Source of the DNA: Bacillus siamensis KCTC 13613
Lineage (GTDB): Bacteria > Bacillota > Bacilli > Bacillales > Bacillaceae
Direction of reading: 5' to 3'
NCBI RefSeq assembly: GCF_000262045.1
Contig: NZ_AJVF01000023.1
Coordinates: forward strand, 45,863 to 109,862
Length of the DNA: 64,000 nucleotides
Shown: piece after piece, positions 25,577-33,038 of the stretch
How positions within the stretch are numbered: position 1 is the stretch's first letter
How the letters are laid out: each line of letters opens with the position of its first letter
Notes under the pieces: generated by a model
What the model was told of the DNA's origin: nothing
Seen by the model: only the letters and a program-made list of their open reading frames with translations
Databases searched by the model: none
Translations under genes and position numbers: made by a program

Positions 25577-26620
25577 TTATTTTTGAATAGGACGTGTAAT
25601 CGTCGTGTTTGGACCTGCATCATGATATTGAATGAAATCTAAAATACTTTCTGCGCCAGAGATAAACTTTAACAATCTCTCCAGTCCAATTCCAAATCCA
25701 GCTGTTTGTACTTGTGATTTATCTTTCCATTGAGCATATTCCGGATGATAAGAATTGCCGAGAGTTTTTGATTGGTTAATAATCTCCTCTCCGCTAGTTG
25801 GACGGATACCCCCGGTAGTCAGTTCACCGTAGCCAAAAGGTAACATTAAATCGTAAGTTTGAAAAACACCTTTTGGACTTTCGTGATAAATTGAATCTCT
25901 GACTCCTGCTGGATAGTTATAAATCCAAAAAGGTGTGTCAAATTGGTTAGAGAGAAGTGCGTCTTCTTCAGAAGTAAGATCCCCTTCTGAATCTTTAGAT
26001 CGTCCTACTCTTTCTAAGGCTTCTTCAAATGTTATTCTAGGATATGAGCCTTTTACCAAGCTCTCTGTGTTGCGTTTTGCTAAAGGAGTTAACGTCAAAT
26101 TATCATTATTATCAATTAAAGATAAAATCTTATTGCCTGCTTCATAGAGAATCTTCTCCCCTAAATCGAAAACATCTTCCATTCTCTCAGTTCTCCATTC
26201 AATTTCAAATTGAAAGAAGGAATAAATATGTTTTGCAGACAGCTCTTCCCCTTCCATCAATAATCGAAGGCATGGGGCAAGGCAATAAACCTTAGGTAAA
26301 TATTCCGTTGCCATCTGTTTTTCTACAACATGACTAACACTCATATAGTAATACTGTTCACCTGCCACCTCAACTTTTGAGTTAGAGGAGGAGTCATGAT
26401 CCCCATTTTCTCTAATGTCAGGTAAAGTTTTATCCCCTAGTACGATTACTGAATGCTTGGCACCTGGCTCATATCTTCTAGAAAAGGGAGTTGGAACAAT
26501 TTCGTCAAACTTAAATAAATCCATTGAATTTCTCAGCGACTTTAAAAGAGTTGAAGTCCATGCATAAGTTTCATTATAAGCAAGTTGTCTAGTGTCTAAA
26601 TTTTCAATTTCAACCTTCAT
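25577..26620 (-). CDS. AsnRS-like class II synthetase catalytic domain (asparagine synthetase AsnA-like)
   Basis: 347 aa and only a class II aminoacyl-tRNA synthetase catalytic core. Motif 2 is LAPCLRLLMEGE with R119, preceded by YYYMSVSHVVEKQ; motif 3 is GFGIGLERLLKFI with R315; GELTTGGIRP is the Asx-binding region of AspRS/AsnRS. The N-terminal OB-fold anticodon domain (~100 residues) of true AsnRS is absent. The archaeal AsnRS paralogue with this build makes asparagine from aspartate, ATP and ammonia through aspartyl-AMP, so this is the best guess. ATG at 26620 follows AGGAAGG. It is the first gene of the operon and probably supplies an activated Asp or an Asn-like amide. Confidence 0.8.
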   Translation of the reverse strand: MKVEIENLDTRQLAYNETYAWTSTLLKSLRNSMDLFKFDEIVPTPFSRRYEPGAKHSVIVLGDKTLPDIRENGDHDSSSNSKVEVAGEQYYYMSVSHVVEKQMATEYLPKVYCLAPCLRLLMEGEELSAKHIYSFFQFEIEWRTERMEDVFDLGEKILYEAGNKILSLIDNNDNLTLTPLAKRNTESLVKGSYPRITFEEALERVGRSKDSEGDLTSEEDALLSNQFDTPFWIYNYPAGVRDSIYHESPKGVFQTYDLMLPFGYGELTTGGIRPTSGEEIINQSKTLGNSYHPEYAQWKDKSQVQTAGFGIGLERLLKFISGAESILDFIQYHDAGPNTTITRPIQK

Positions 26621-26673
26621 TTGTTACACCTTCCTATTCTGAATATTAGTAAATAGATATAAATAATCTTTTA

Positions 26674-26718
26674 ATTTAATTACAAAAATAAGAATAAATT
26701 GTATATTTGTAATTAAAT
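26674..26718. promoter_or_regulatory. Inverted repeat in the operon leader
   Basis: ATTTAATTACAAA (26674-26686) and TTTGTAATTAAAT (26706-26718) are perfect 13-bp inverted repeats 19 nt apart. They lie between the predicted promoter and the first start codon. Could be a repressor operator or a leader hairpin. Confidence 0.6.
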
Positions 26719-26733
26719 ACATTTACAGAAAAC

Positions 26734-26762
26734 AGATTATTATAACGAAATGATTCTGTCAA
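26734..26762 (-). promoter_or_regulatory. Likely promoter of the seven-gene operon
   Basis: TTGACA (26762-26757), 17-nt spacer and TAATCT (26739-26734). The -35 is perfect and the -10 is poor; a better TATAAT is too close (12 nt). It lies about 115 nt upstream of the first gene. Confidence 0.5.
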
Positions 26763-26779
26763 TTGAAAATATATGAAAT

Positions 26780-27246
26780 AGTACAAATTATCTGTTCTCT
26801 CCTGTAATTCCGATAACGTGCTGATACTGACGAATGCCTCGAAATTTATTATTACCAGCTGCAAGGAGCACCTGGCTCTTCACTTTTATGACCGGCCTAA
26901 TATTGTACTGGCAGGCCTGCTGTCGTCCAAGCTTTTGGCATCTCTTGTTTAGCAGAAAAAATAAATTCCAACAGCACTTGCAGTCCGACAACTATGATAA
27001 TAAAAGATTCGATAAGCGATGCAATCGTTTCCGCCCGAAAGCGGCCGTGAATGGATGATCTACTTCAGGAGGTTTTTGAGAGGTGGCAGGACGATTATTA
27101 CAGCCACCGAAACAATAATGTCAGTTATTATTAAACCTCTGCAGTAAGTGCTTCTGAGTGAAAAACATAACCGATGATCAGCTTCATTGCAGATAGAACA
27201 CCATTGTCCCGGATTCTCCCTTTTTCAGTTCATCATTTCTCTTCAT
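26780..27246 (-). pseudogene. yeaB: yeaB remnant, 5' part (CDF cation transporter)
   Basis: Minus-strand start ATG at 27246 after GAGGAG. It encodes MKRNDELKKGESG, then with small deletions and frame changes SAMKLIIGYVFHSEALTAE, TDIIVSVAV, DHPF, RAETIASLIESF, IIIVVGLQVL, FSAKQEMPKAWTTAG, KVKSQVLLAA, and stops being recognisable near IGI at about 26790. These are the first two thirds of the YeaB cation efflux protein in correct order. Many indels show old decay. The rest of the gene is at 17940-18280. Confidence 0.85.
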
Positions 27247-27456
27247 ATTAAAAAACTCCTCTACTCGCATTTTCCTATTATTGAGATACATCACTGAACC
27301 ACAGTGGGTCTATAGAAACACCTTGCGTCATTTTCTGTGTACGGATGAGAAAAGAAGTCACATTTTCTAACATCATTAACAAATGTCCAATGCATTTATG
27401 ATAGAATAATATTTGTCGGAATATTCAGCATAAAACAACCCAAAAGGAGGCAAAGA

Positions 27457-28842
27457 ATGAATCAGCCTAATTCTTTATCGAAGGGATTAAAAACCCGGCA
27501 TATGACCATGATTTCAATTGCCGGCGTGATCGGCGCCGGATTATTTGTCGGAAGCGGATCCGTCATTCATTCCACCGGCCCCGGAGCGATTGTCTCCTAC
27601 GCATTAGCAGGACTATTAGTGATTTTTATTATGAGGATGCTGGGGGAAATGTCCTCCGTCAACCCGACAAGCGGTTCGTTTTCACAGTACGCGCATGACG
27701 CCATCGGACCGTGGGCCGGTTATACCATCGGATGGCTGTATTGGTTTTTCTGGGTCATCGTCATTGCCATTGAAGCCATTGCGGGCGCCGGAATCATACA
27801 GTACTGGTTCCCCGGGATTCCGTTATGGCTGACGAGTCTGCTTCTGACCGTGCTATTAACACTGACGAATATTTATTCAGTTAAATCGTTCGGTGAATTT
27901 GAATACTGGCTTTCCTTAGTGAAGGTAGCAACAATCGTTGTCTTCTTAATCGCGGGATTTGCTTTCATTTTCGGAATCGTCCCCGGCAGCAAACCGGTCG
28001 GGCTGGAAAATCTGACGGGCAACGGCGGATTTCTCCCTAATGGCCCAAGTTCCGTTCTGCTCGGAATCGTCGTCGTCATTTTTTCTTTTATGGGATCTGA
28101 AATCGTCGCAATCGCAGCGGGAGAAACGTCAAACCCGGTCGAATCCGTCACAAAGGCGACCCGCTCAGTCGTCTGGAGGATCATTATTTTTTACGTCGGT
28201 TCCATTACGGTTGTGGTCACGCTGCTTCCGTGGAATTCAGCCAATATTTTGGAAAGCCCCTTCGTTGCCGTTTTGGGACATATCGGGGTTCCCGCAGCCG
28301 CTCAGATCATGAATTTCATCGTCCTGACAGCCGTTTTGTCCTGCCTGAACTCCGGGCTTTATACGACGTCACGGATGCTGTATTCACTGGCGGCGCGAAA
28401 TGAAGCGCCGCGGCGTTTTATGAAACTGAGTAAAAGAGGCGTACCGGTCCAAGCCATTATCGCCGGCACCTTTTTCTCCTATATTGCCGTTGTCATGAAC
28501 TACTTTTCTCCCGACTCCGTATTCTTATTTCTGGTCAATGCATCAGGGGCGATCGCACTGCTCGTCTATCTCGTCATCGCCGTCTCACATCTGAGAATGA
28601 GAAAGAAAATCGAACGGACAAACCCTGAATCTCTTAAAATCAAAATGTGGTTTTATCCGTACTTAACCTACCTGACGATCATCGCCATTTGCGCCATCTT
28701 GTTATCTATGCTGTTTATCAGTTCAATGCGGTCTGAATTTCTGCTGACAGGATTTATTACTCTGCTGGTGCTTGCCTCATATGTATTCCGCAAAAAACAA
28801 AAACCGAAAGAGAGCGCTTCCGCAAACCGGGTTGCGCAATAA
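27457..28842 (+). CDS. gabP: Gamma-aminobutyrate permease GabP
   Basis: 461-aa APC-family transporter with 12 hydrophobic segments. The family start SIAGVIGAGLFVGSGSVI (helix 1 substrate loop) and the consensus GEMSSVNPTSGSFSQYA are present. It imports GABA and related amino acids. ATG at 27457 follows AAAGGAGG. In B. subtilis this gene sits next to yeaB as here. A separate terminator ends it before cotA. Confidence 0.94.
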   Translation: MNQPNSLSKGLKTRHMTMISIAGVIGAGLFVGSGSVIHSTGPGAIVSYALAGLLVIFIMRMLGEMSSVNPTSGSFSQYAHDAIGPWAGYTIGWLYWFFWVIVIAIEAIAGAGIIQYWFPGIPLWLTSLLLTVLLTLTNIYSVKSFGEFEYWLSLVKVATIVVFLIAGFAFIFGIVPGSKPVGLENLTGNGGFLPNGPSSVLLGIVVVIFSFMGSEIVAIAAGETSNPVESVTKATRSVVWRIIIFYVGSITVVVTLLPWNSANILESPFVAVLGHIGVPAAAQIMNFIVLTAVLSCLNSGLYTTSRMLYSLAARNEAPRRFMKLSKRGVPVQAIIAGTFFSYIAVVMNYFSPDSVFLFLVNASGAIALLVYLVIAVSHLRMRKKIERTNPESLKIKMWFYPYLTYLTIIAICAILLSMLFISSMRSEFLLTGFITLLVLASYVFRKKQKPKESASANRVAQ

Positions 28843-28846
28843 TAGA

Positions 28847-28882
28847 AACACCCGTCCTCAAAAAAGGGCGGGTGTTTTTTTA
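28847..28882 (+). terminator. Terminator of gabP
   Basis: ACACCCG ... CGGGTGT stem followed by a T-run, 5 nt after the gabP stop. Confidence 0.9.
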
Positions 28883-28950
28883 ACCAACTTGTTCCAGGCA
28901 GCATTATCTATAGTACAGGAATTCAATAAATGATAAGGACAGGATGAATA

Positions 28951-30489
28951 ATGGCACTTGAAAAATTTGCAGATGAACTGCCGATTATCGAAACACTGAA
29001 GCCGCAGAAGAAATCAGACGGCAGCACGTATTATGAAGTCACGATGAAGGAATGCTTTCACAAGCTGCACCGCGATCTCCCGCCAACCCGGCTGTGGGGG
29101 TATAACGGTTTGTTTCCGGGCCCGACGATCGACGTCAACCAAGGTGAAAGCATTTATGTTAAATGGATGAATGACTTGCCGGATAAGCACTTTCTGCCCG
29201 TAGACCATACCATTCACCATTCAGAAAGCGGCCATCAGGAACCTGATGTCAGAACCGTCGTCCATTTACACGGAGGAGAAACGCCGCCTGACAGCGACGG
29301 CTATCCGGAAGCCTGGTTCACACGGGATTTTAAGGAAACGGGTCCTTATTTTGAAAAAGAGGTATACCATTATCCAAACAAACAGCGCGGGGCGCTCTTA
29401 TGGTATCACGACCATGCCATGGCGGCCACGAGGCTCAATGTGTACGCCGGACTTGCCGGGATGTATATCATCCGTGAGCGAAAAGAAAAGCAGCTGAAGC
29501 TTCCCGCCGGAGAGTATGACGTACCGCTTATGATTTTGGACCGCACGTTAAATGACGACGGTTCCTTGTCTTATCCGAGCGGGCCGGATAACCCTTCCGA
29601 AACGCTGCCCACCCCTTCAATCGTCCCGTTTCTTTGCGGAAATACCATTCTCGTCAACGGAAAAGCATGGCCGTATATGGAAGTCGAACCGCGGACATAC
29701 CGTTTCCGCATCCTTAACGCCTCAAATATGAGATCATTTACTCTCTCGCTCAATAACGGCGGCCGGTTTATCCAAATCGGTTCTGACGGCGGATTGCTCC
29801 CCCGCTCTGTCAGAACACAGACCATCAGCTTAGCCCCGGCAGAGCGGTATGATGTGCTGATTGATTTCTCCGCTTTTGACGGAGAACATATCATTCTGAC
29901 GAACGGCACCGGCTGCGGGGGCGACGTCGATCCGGATACAGACGCCAATGTCATGCAGTTCCGCGTCACAAAACCGCTGAAGGGAGAAGACACAAGCCGG
30001 AAGCCTAAATATCTTTCAGCCATGCCTGATATGACCTCAAAACGAATACACAATATCAGGACGCTTAAACTCACAAATACGCAGGACAAATACGGCCGGC
30101 CGGTTTTGACGCTTAATAACAAGCGCTGGCATGATCCTGTGACAGAAGCGCCGAAGCTCGGCACAACGGAAATCTGGTCGATTATCAATCCGATGGGGGG
30201 AACCCATCCGATACACCTGCACCTTGTTTCCTTCCAGGTTCTTGACCGGCGTCCTTTTGACTTAGAACGTTATAACAAATTCGGCGACATTGTGTATACG
30301 GGCCCCGCCGTCCCTCCTCCTCCAAGTGAAAAAGGCTGGAAAGACACCGTGCAGGCGCACTCGGGAGAAGTCATCAGAATCGCGGCGACATTCGCTCCTT
30401 ACAGCGGACGCTACGTATGGCACTGTCATATTTTAGAGCATGAAGATTACGACATGATGAGACCGATGGACGTCACGGATAAGCAGTAA
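28951..30489 (+). CDS. cotA: Outer spore coat laccase CotA
   Basis: 512-aa multicopper oxidase that makes the brown pigment of the spore coat. Copper ligand motifs are all visible: VVHLHGG, WYHDHAM, HPIHLHLVSF and the T1/trinuclear end WHCHILEHEDYDMM. No signal peptide, as expected for a protein made in the mother cell. ATG at 28951 after AAGGACAGG. A mother-cell sigma-K/GerE promoter is expected but I could not place it with confidence. Confidence 0.96.
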   Translation: MALEKFADELPIIETLKPQKKSDGSTYYEVTMKECFHKLHRDLPPTRLWGYNGLFPGPTIDVNQGESIYVKWMNDLPDKHFLPVDHTIHHSESGHQEPDVRTVVHLHGGETPPDSDGYPEAWFTRDFKETGPYFEKEVYHYPNKQRGALLWYHDHAMAATRLNVYAGLAGMYIIRERKEKQLKLPAGEYDVPLMILDRTLNDDGSLSYPSGPDNPSETLPTPSIVPFLCGNTILVNGKAWPYMEVEPRTYRFRILNASNMRSFTLSLNNGGRFIQIGSDGGLLPRSVRTQTISLAPAERYDVLIDFSAFDGEHIILTNGTGCGGDVDPDTDANVMQFRVTKPLKGEDTSRKPKYLSAMPDMTSKRIHNIRTLKLTNTQDKYGRPVLTLNNKRWHDPVTEAPKLGTTEIWSIINPMGGTHPIHLHLVSFQVLDRRPFDLERYNKFGDIVYTGPAVPPPPSEKGWKDTVQAHSGEVIRIAATFAPYSGRYVWHCHILEHEDYDMMRPMDVTDKQ

Positions 30490-30499
30490 ACAAGAATCA

Positions 30500-30528
30500 C
30501 CCCTTTTCTCCGGAAGGGGCTTTTTTTA
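30500..30528 (+). terminator. Terminator of cotA
   Basis: CCCCTT ttctccgg AAGGGG stem followed by CTTTTTTT, just after the cotA stop. Confidence 0.88.
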
Positions 30529-30695
30529 TTTATCAAAAAGAAAAAATAAGAAGGCGCTTATTTGCATATACTGTAATAACAGGAAGACGATGCACCCTCA
30601 TTGGAAATATGGATAGAAAAAGGAATTAGGAGATTAGGGAAAAGTATGAGACAATGAAGGAGTGCACGAAAATTCATAAGGGAAGAAGTGACTTT

Positions 30696-30911
30696 ATGTC
30701 TTACTACAACAAACGTAATCAGGAACCGCTGCCTAAAGAAGATGTCAGTACGTGGGAATGCACGAAAGAGGACTGTATCGGCTGGAGCAGAAAGAATTTT
30801 GCCGGCACCGGCAGTGATACCCCGACTTGCCCCCTTTGCGGCAGTAAAATGATCGACGGCGTCCGTTCGTTGGTGAATCTCCAAAACAACAATCAAACGG
30901 CATCAAGTTAG
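30696..30911 (+). CDS. ydjO: YdjO, small zinc-ribbon protein
   Basis: 71 aa. Two cysteine pairs, WECTKEDC and CPLCGSKM, form a likely zinc site, as in the cold-shock-inducible YdjO-type proteins. The open frame starts at 30654, but the ATG at 30696 after GGGAAG gives the B. subtilis-like start MSYYNKRNQEPLP. Function unknown. Confidence 0.88.
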   Translation: MSYYNKRNQEPLPKEDVSTWECTKEDCIGWSRKNFAGTGSDTPTCPLCGSKMIDGVRSLVNLQNNNQTASS

Positions 30912-30940
30912 ACCTCCCTTTTACGAGTCTCAACATAGAG

Positions 30941-30975
30941 AAGGCCTCCATGTCCCATGAGAGGCCTTTGCGTTA
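30941..30975 (+). terminator. Possible terminator of ydjO
   Basis: AAGGCCTC / GAGGCCTT stem with a 12-nt loop. The tail is only weakly T-rich (TGCGTTATC), so function is uncertain. Confidence 0.5.
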
Positions 30976-31009
30976 TCATGTCCTTTTATGATGCAAAGGA
31001 GCAATGAAC

Positions 31010-31168
31010 ATGAAAAACGATCAGCAGCAAAAAGACCTGAAGGAAATGGCGAAACGGAAGAAAAAGAACCTTGCCGCACAGTCATTCATCGAAACACTCC
31101 ATTTTGCCGTTCCGCTTCTCCGTTTTTTCAAATGGCTCGCCTCAGCCGCAGCCAGCTTTGTTTATTAA
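31010..31168 (+). CDS. Small protein with hydrophobic C-terminus, 52 aa
   Basis: A basic N-terminus (MKNDQQQKDLKEMAKRKKKN) leads into a hydrophobic C-terminal half ending WLASAAASFVY. ATG at 31010 lies 8 nt after AAAGGAG; an ATG at 31004 is too close to that site. The ORF is followed directly by a terminator. Likely a small membrane-associated protein. I do not recognise it, and coding status rests on the ribosome site, the terminator and the composition. Confidence 0.6.
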   Translation: MKNDQQQKDLKEMAKRKKKNLAAQSFIETLHFAVPLLRFFKWLASAAASFVY

Positions 31169-31198
31169 AAAACACCCAGCTGGCGCTGAGTGTTTTTT
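31167..31198. terminator. Bidirectional terminator between the 52-aa gene and ydjN
   Basis: AAAAACAC ... GTGTTTTTT with an inner AGC/GCT stem. It serves the plus-strand small gene and the convergent ydjN. Confidence 0.8.
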
Positions 31199-31200
31199 CA

Positions 31201-32244
31201 TTATTGGATAACGGAAAAGCTGTTGATAATGCCGCTGTCATTTTCCCAGACTTTTTCACATTTTTTCGTATCCAAATGATAAGCATAAATAGTCCGGACC
31301 TTCGCGTTCCGCCCCGTTTCATCCTTCAAGCGTTTAGCGCCTTTGGCTTCCGCCATGAAATAGATGATGCTGCCGTCTTTAGAAAACTGCGGCTGGGCAT
31401 CTATCAGCGGAGAGAAATCCTTCCCGTTTGTAATAATCGTTTCATCTTTTTTCGTTTTGACATTCATCAGACGGATGGACGCTTTTTGTGCCGTCCCTTT
31501 TTGTGTATAAGATGTAAAGACAAGGTTTTTTCCGTCCGGTGACATCGCCACGTCGCTGATAAACTGTTCAAGATTGGTCAGATCCTGAAGGTTTTTGCCC
31601 GCCCCTGCTGCAAACCGGATATTCGTCGGTTCAGGGTCAATCCCCTTCTCATTTGCCTCATCCGTTTTTTTATAATCCTCTTTAACGGAATAATGCAGAA
31701 GCGCAAAATCGTTTTGGCTGCGGTTATAAAAGAAGCTGCTCACACTGTCGTCTTTCTCATCCGCCGCCGGATACAGATTTTGATAACGCTTCGTTTTCAA
31801 ATCAAAAGATGCGAGACGGAAAATATCTTCATCCGCTTTACCGAGACGGAAATAAATGTGCGTCAGGTCCTTTGATAAAAACAGACTGTCAGCGCTCGCC
31901 GATCCTTTATAAAGCACCGTCTTCTTTTTCGTCTTCAGATCAAGCTTATACAGACGCATTTCATTTTGATCATTATTACCGACAAAATAGAGCGCCTGGT
32001 GGGCGTCATCCAGCGCAAACGCCGGATATGCCGAAAGCTTTTCCTCGTACAGCATGCGGCTGTCTTCGTAATATTTCGTCATCAGATCTTTGTCTGTAAG
32101 CGAAACAAGCAGCTTGTCATGCCCGCCGGAAACAACGGCTTTTCCGCTGCTGCCGCTTTTTCCTTTAATCAGCAGAACGGCTCCGATGACCGCCGCCGCC
32201 AAAACAGCGGCTGCGAGGATCCAAATCCATCGTTTCTTCTTCAT
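31201..32244 (-). CDS. ydjN: YdjN, membrane-anchored beta-propeller-like protein
   Basis: 347 aa. One N-terminal membrane segment (WIWILAAAVLAAAVIGAVLL) anchors an extracellular part with TolB/WD-like repeats (DDAHQALYFVG, KDLTHIYFRLG, MSPDGKNLVFTSY, FSKDGSIIYFMA). ATG at 32244 gives the B. subtilis-like start MKKKRW; an upstream in-frame TTG at 32262 lies within the ribosome site. No catalytic residues stand out. Function unknown. Confidence 0.85.
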   Translation of the reverse strand: MKKKRWIWILAAAVLAAAVIGAVLLIKGKSGSSGKAVVSGGHDKLLVSLTDKDLMTKYYEDSRMLYEEKLSAYPAFALDDAHQALYFVGNNDQNEMRLYKLDLKTKKKTVLYKGSASADSLFLSKDLTHIYFRLGKADEDIFRLASFDLKTKRYQNLYPAADEKDDSVSSFFYNRSQNDFALLHYSVKEDYKKTDEANEKGIDPEPTNIRFAAGAGKNLQDLTNLEQFISDVAMSPDGKNLVFTSYTQKGTAQKASIRLMNVKTKKDETIITNGKDFSPLIDAQPQFSKDGSIIYFMAEAKGAKRLKDETGRNAKVRTIYAYHLDTKKCEKVWENDSGIINSFSVIQ

Positions 32245-32267
32245 TATCAATCTCTCCGTCAATCAGA

Positions 32268-32297
32268 AAAAGCAAGAATCATTCTCCTTGCTTTTTA
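32268..32297 (-). terminator. Terminator of ydjM
   Basis: Minus-strand AAAAGCAAGG agaatgatt CTTGCTTTTT hairpin, 13 nt after the ydjM stop. Confidence 0.85.
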
Positions 32298-32309
32298 AGA
32301 TGGTCTATT

Positions 32310-32678
32310 TTAATAGCTGTAATGTCCGGATACTCTTCCTTTGCTTAACGGATATCCGAGCGCTTTGAACGCTTTCGGGCTGACATCCAATACGGCATTC
32401 GGCAGACGGCCTACATCATTTTTGTATACTGTGATAACCTTTTTCGGTTTTGATTTCGCATAAGCTCTGATTTTCGTTCCGTTTCTCGGAACGTCAAATC
32501 CTAATTTTGTCGCGCAATCCCAGTGTCCCAGTTTTTTACCGGACGATCCTTTTTTACCGACTCCATTATACCATGTAATATTTCCGTTCACTTTTTTAGC
32601 ACTTGCATCAGAAGAGAAACTGATCGCTCCCAGCGTGCTTCCTGCTAAAATCAATAAGGCTAAGAATAACTTCTTCAA
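32310..32678 (-). CDS. ydjM: YdjM, secreted RlpA/expansin-like (DPBB) protein
   Basis: 122 aa. A signal peptide (KKLFLALLILAG ... SSDASA) is followed by a ~95-residue double-psi beta-barrel-like domain (ITWYNGVGKKG, LGHWDCATKLGFDVPRNG, VLDVSPKAFKALG). The start is a TTG at 32678, 8 nt after AGGAGG; the longer open frame lacks a site. In B. subtilis the gene belongs to the WalR cell-wall regulon, and a perfect WalR box is present upstream here. Its role at the wall is not established. Confidence 0.88.
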   Translation of the reverse strand: MKKLFLALLILAGSTLGAISFSSDASAKKVNGNITWYNGVGKKGSSGKKLGHWDCATKLGFDVPRNGTKIRAYAKSKPKKVITVYKNDVGRLPNAVLDVSPKAFKALGYPLSKGRVSGHYSY

Positions 32679-32750
32679 GCTTTCATCCTCCTGATTCTTT
32701 ATTCTAGGCAAAATTATACACCAAGAAGACGTTTATAATATTTCAATCAC

Positions 32751-32767
32751 TTTACATGTTCATTACA
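32751..32767 (-). promoter_or_regulatory. WalR (YycF) box upstream of ydjM
   Basis: Minus strand TGTAAT-GAACA-TGTAAA, a perfect direct-repeat WalR box (TGTWAH, 5-nt spacer, TGTWAH). It lies about 75 nt upstream of the ydjM start, so activation by the essential WalKR system is expected. The rest of the 32679-33038 gap is AT-rich; no clear bdhA promoter is seen in it. Confidence 0.8.
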
Positions 32768-33038
32768 ACGTGACGGAAACACGCACTCAATTGATGACAC
32801 AAACTTCTGTTCTATATAATTCCATGGTAAATTATACTACAAAATTTAATACATTAGCGTTATAATATTCATAGAGTATTTCTGCATTCAATATGGACTT
32901 TTTATAAGGCCTATTGATAGTTGCGTCATATGATATAGTTTGAGAAATCAGGCTTCAGGAAGCATTTCTTCCTTTTAACCGTGGTTCATATTGATCATGT
33001 ACCTATACTCGTTTCTATCAGACTAGGAGTGATAATCA

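Larger units (their letters stand above)
18303..26620 (-). other. Putative Asp/Asn-based peptide antimetabolite gene cluster
   Basis: Seven genes, all on the minus strand and tightly packed (overlaps of 14 and 10 nt, gaps of 26-135 nt). Order of transcription: AsnRS-like enzyme, ATP-grasp ligase, MFS exporter, ATP-grasp ligase, 2-oxoglutarate oxygenase, Asp/Glu racemase family, solute-binding domain. The cluster is clearly more AT-rich than its flanks, uses several TTG/GTG starts, and lies inside the broken yeaB gene, all signs of transfer. The logic (amide formation, hydroxylation, racemisation, ATP-grasp ligation, export) resembles bacilysin, where BacD ligates and BacE exports. The product cannot be read from sequence. 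Confidence 0.75.

Noticed and set aside
18303..26620. Cluster as part of the known bacilysin, rhizocticin, iturin, fengycin or plantazolicin pathways
   Set aside because: None of those gene sets, as I know them, combines an AsnRS-like core, AsnO-type oxygenase, racemase and two ATP-grasp genes; only the ligase-plus-exporter logic is shared with bacilysin.
26788..26991. 67-codon minus-strand frame with KVKSQVLLAAGNN
   Set aside because: Not a gene on its own; it is part of the decayed yeaB 5' remnant in shifting frames.
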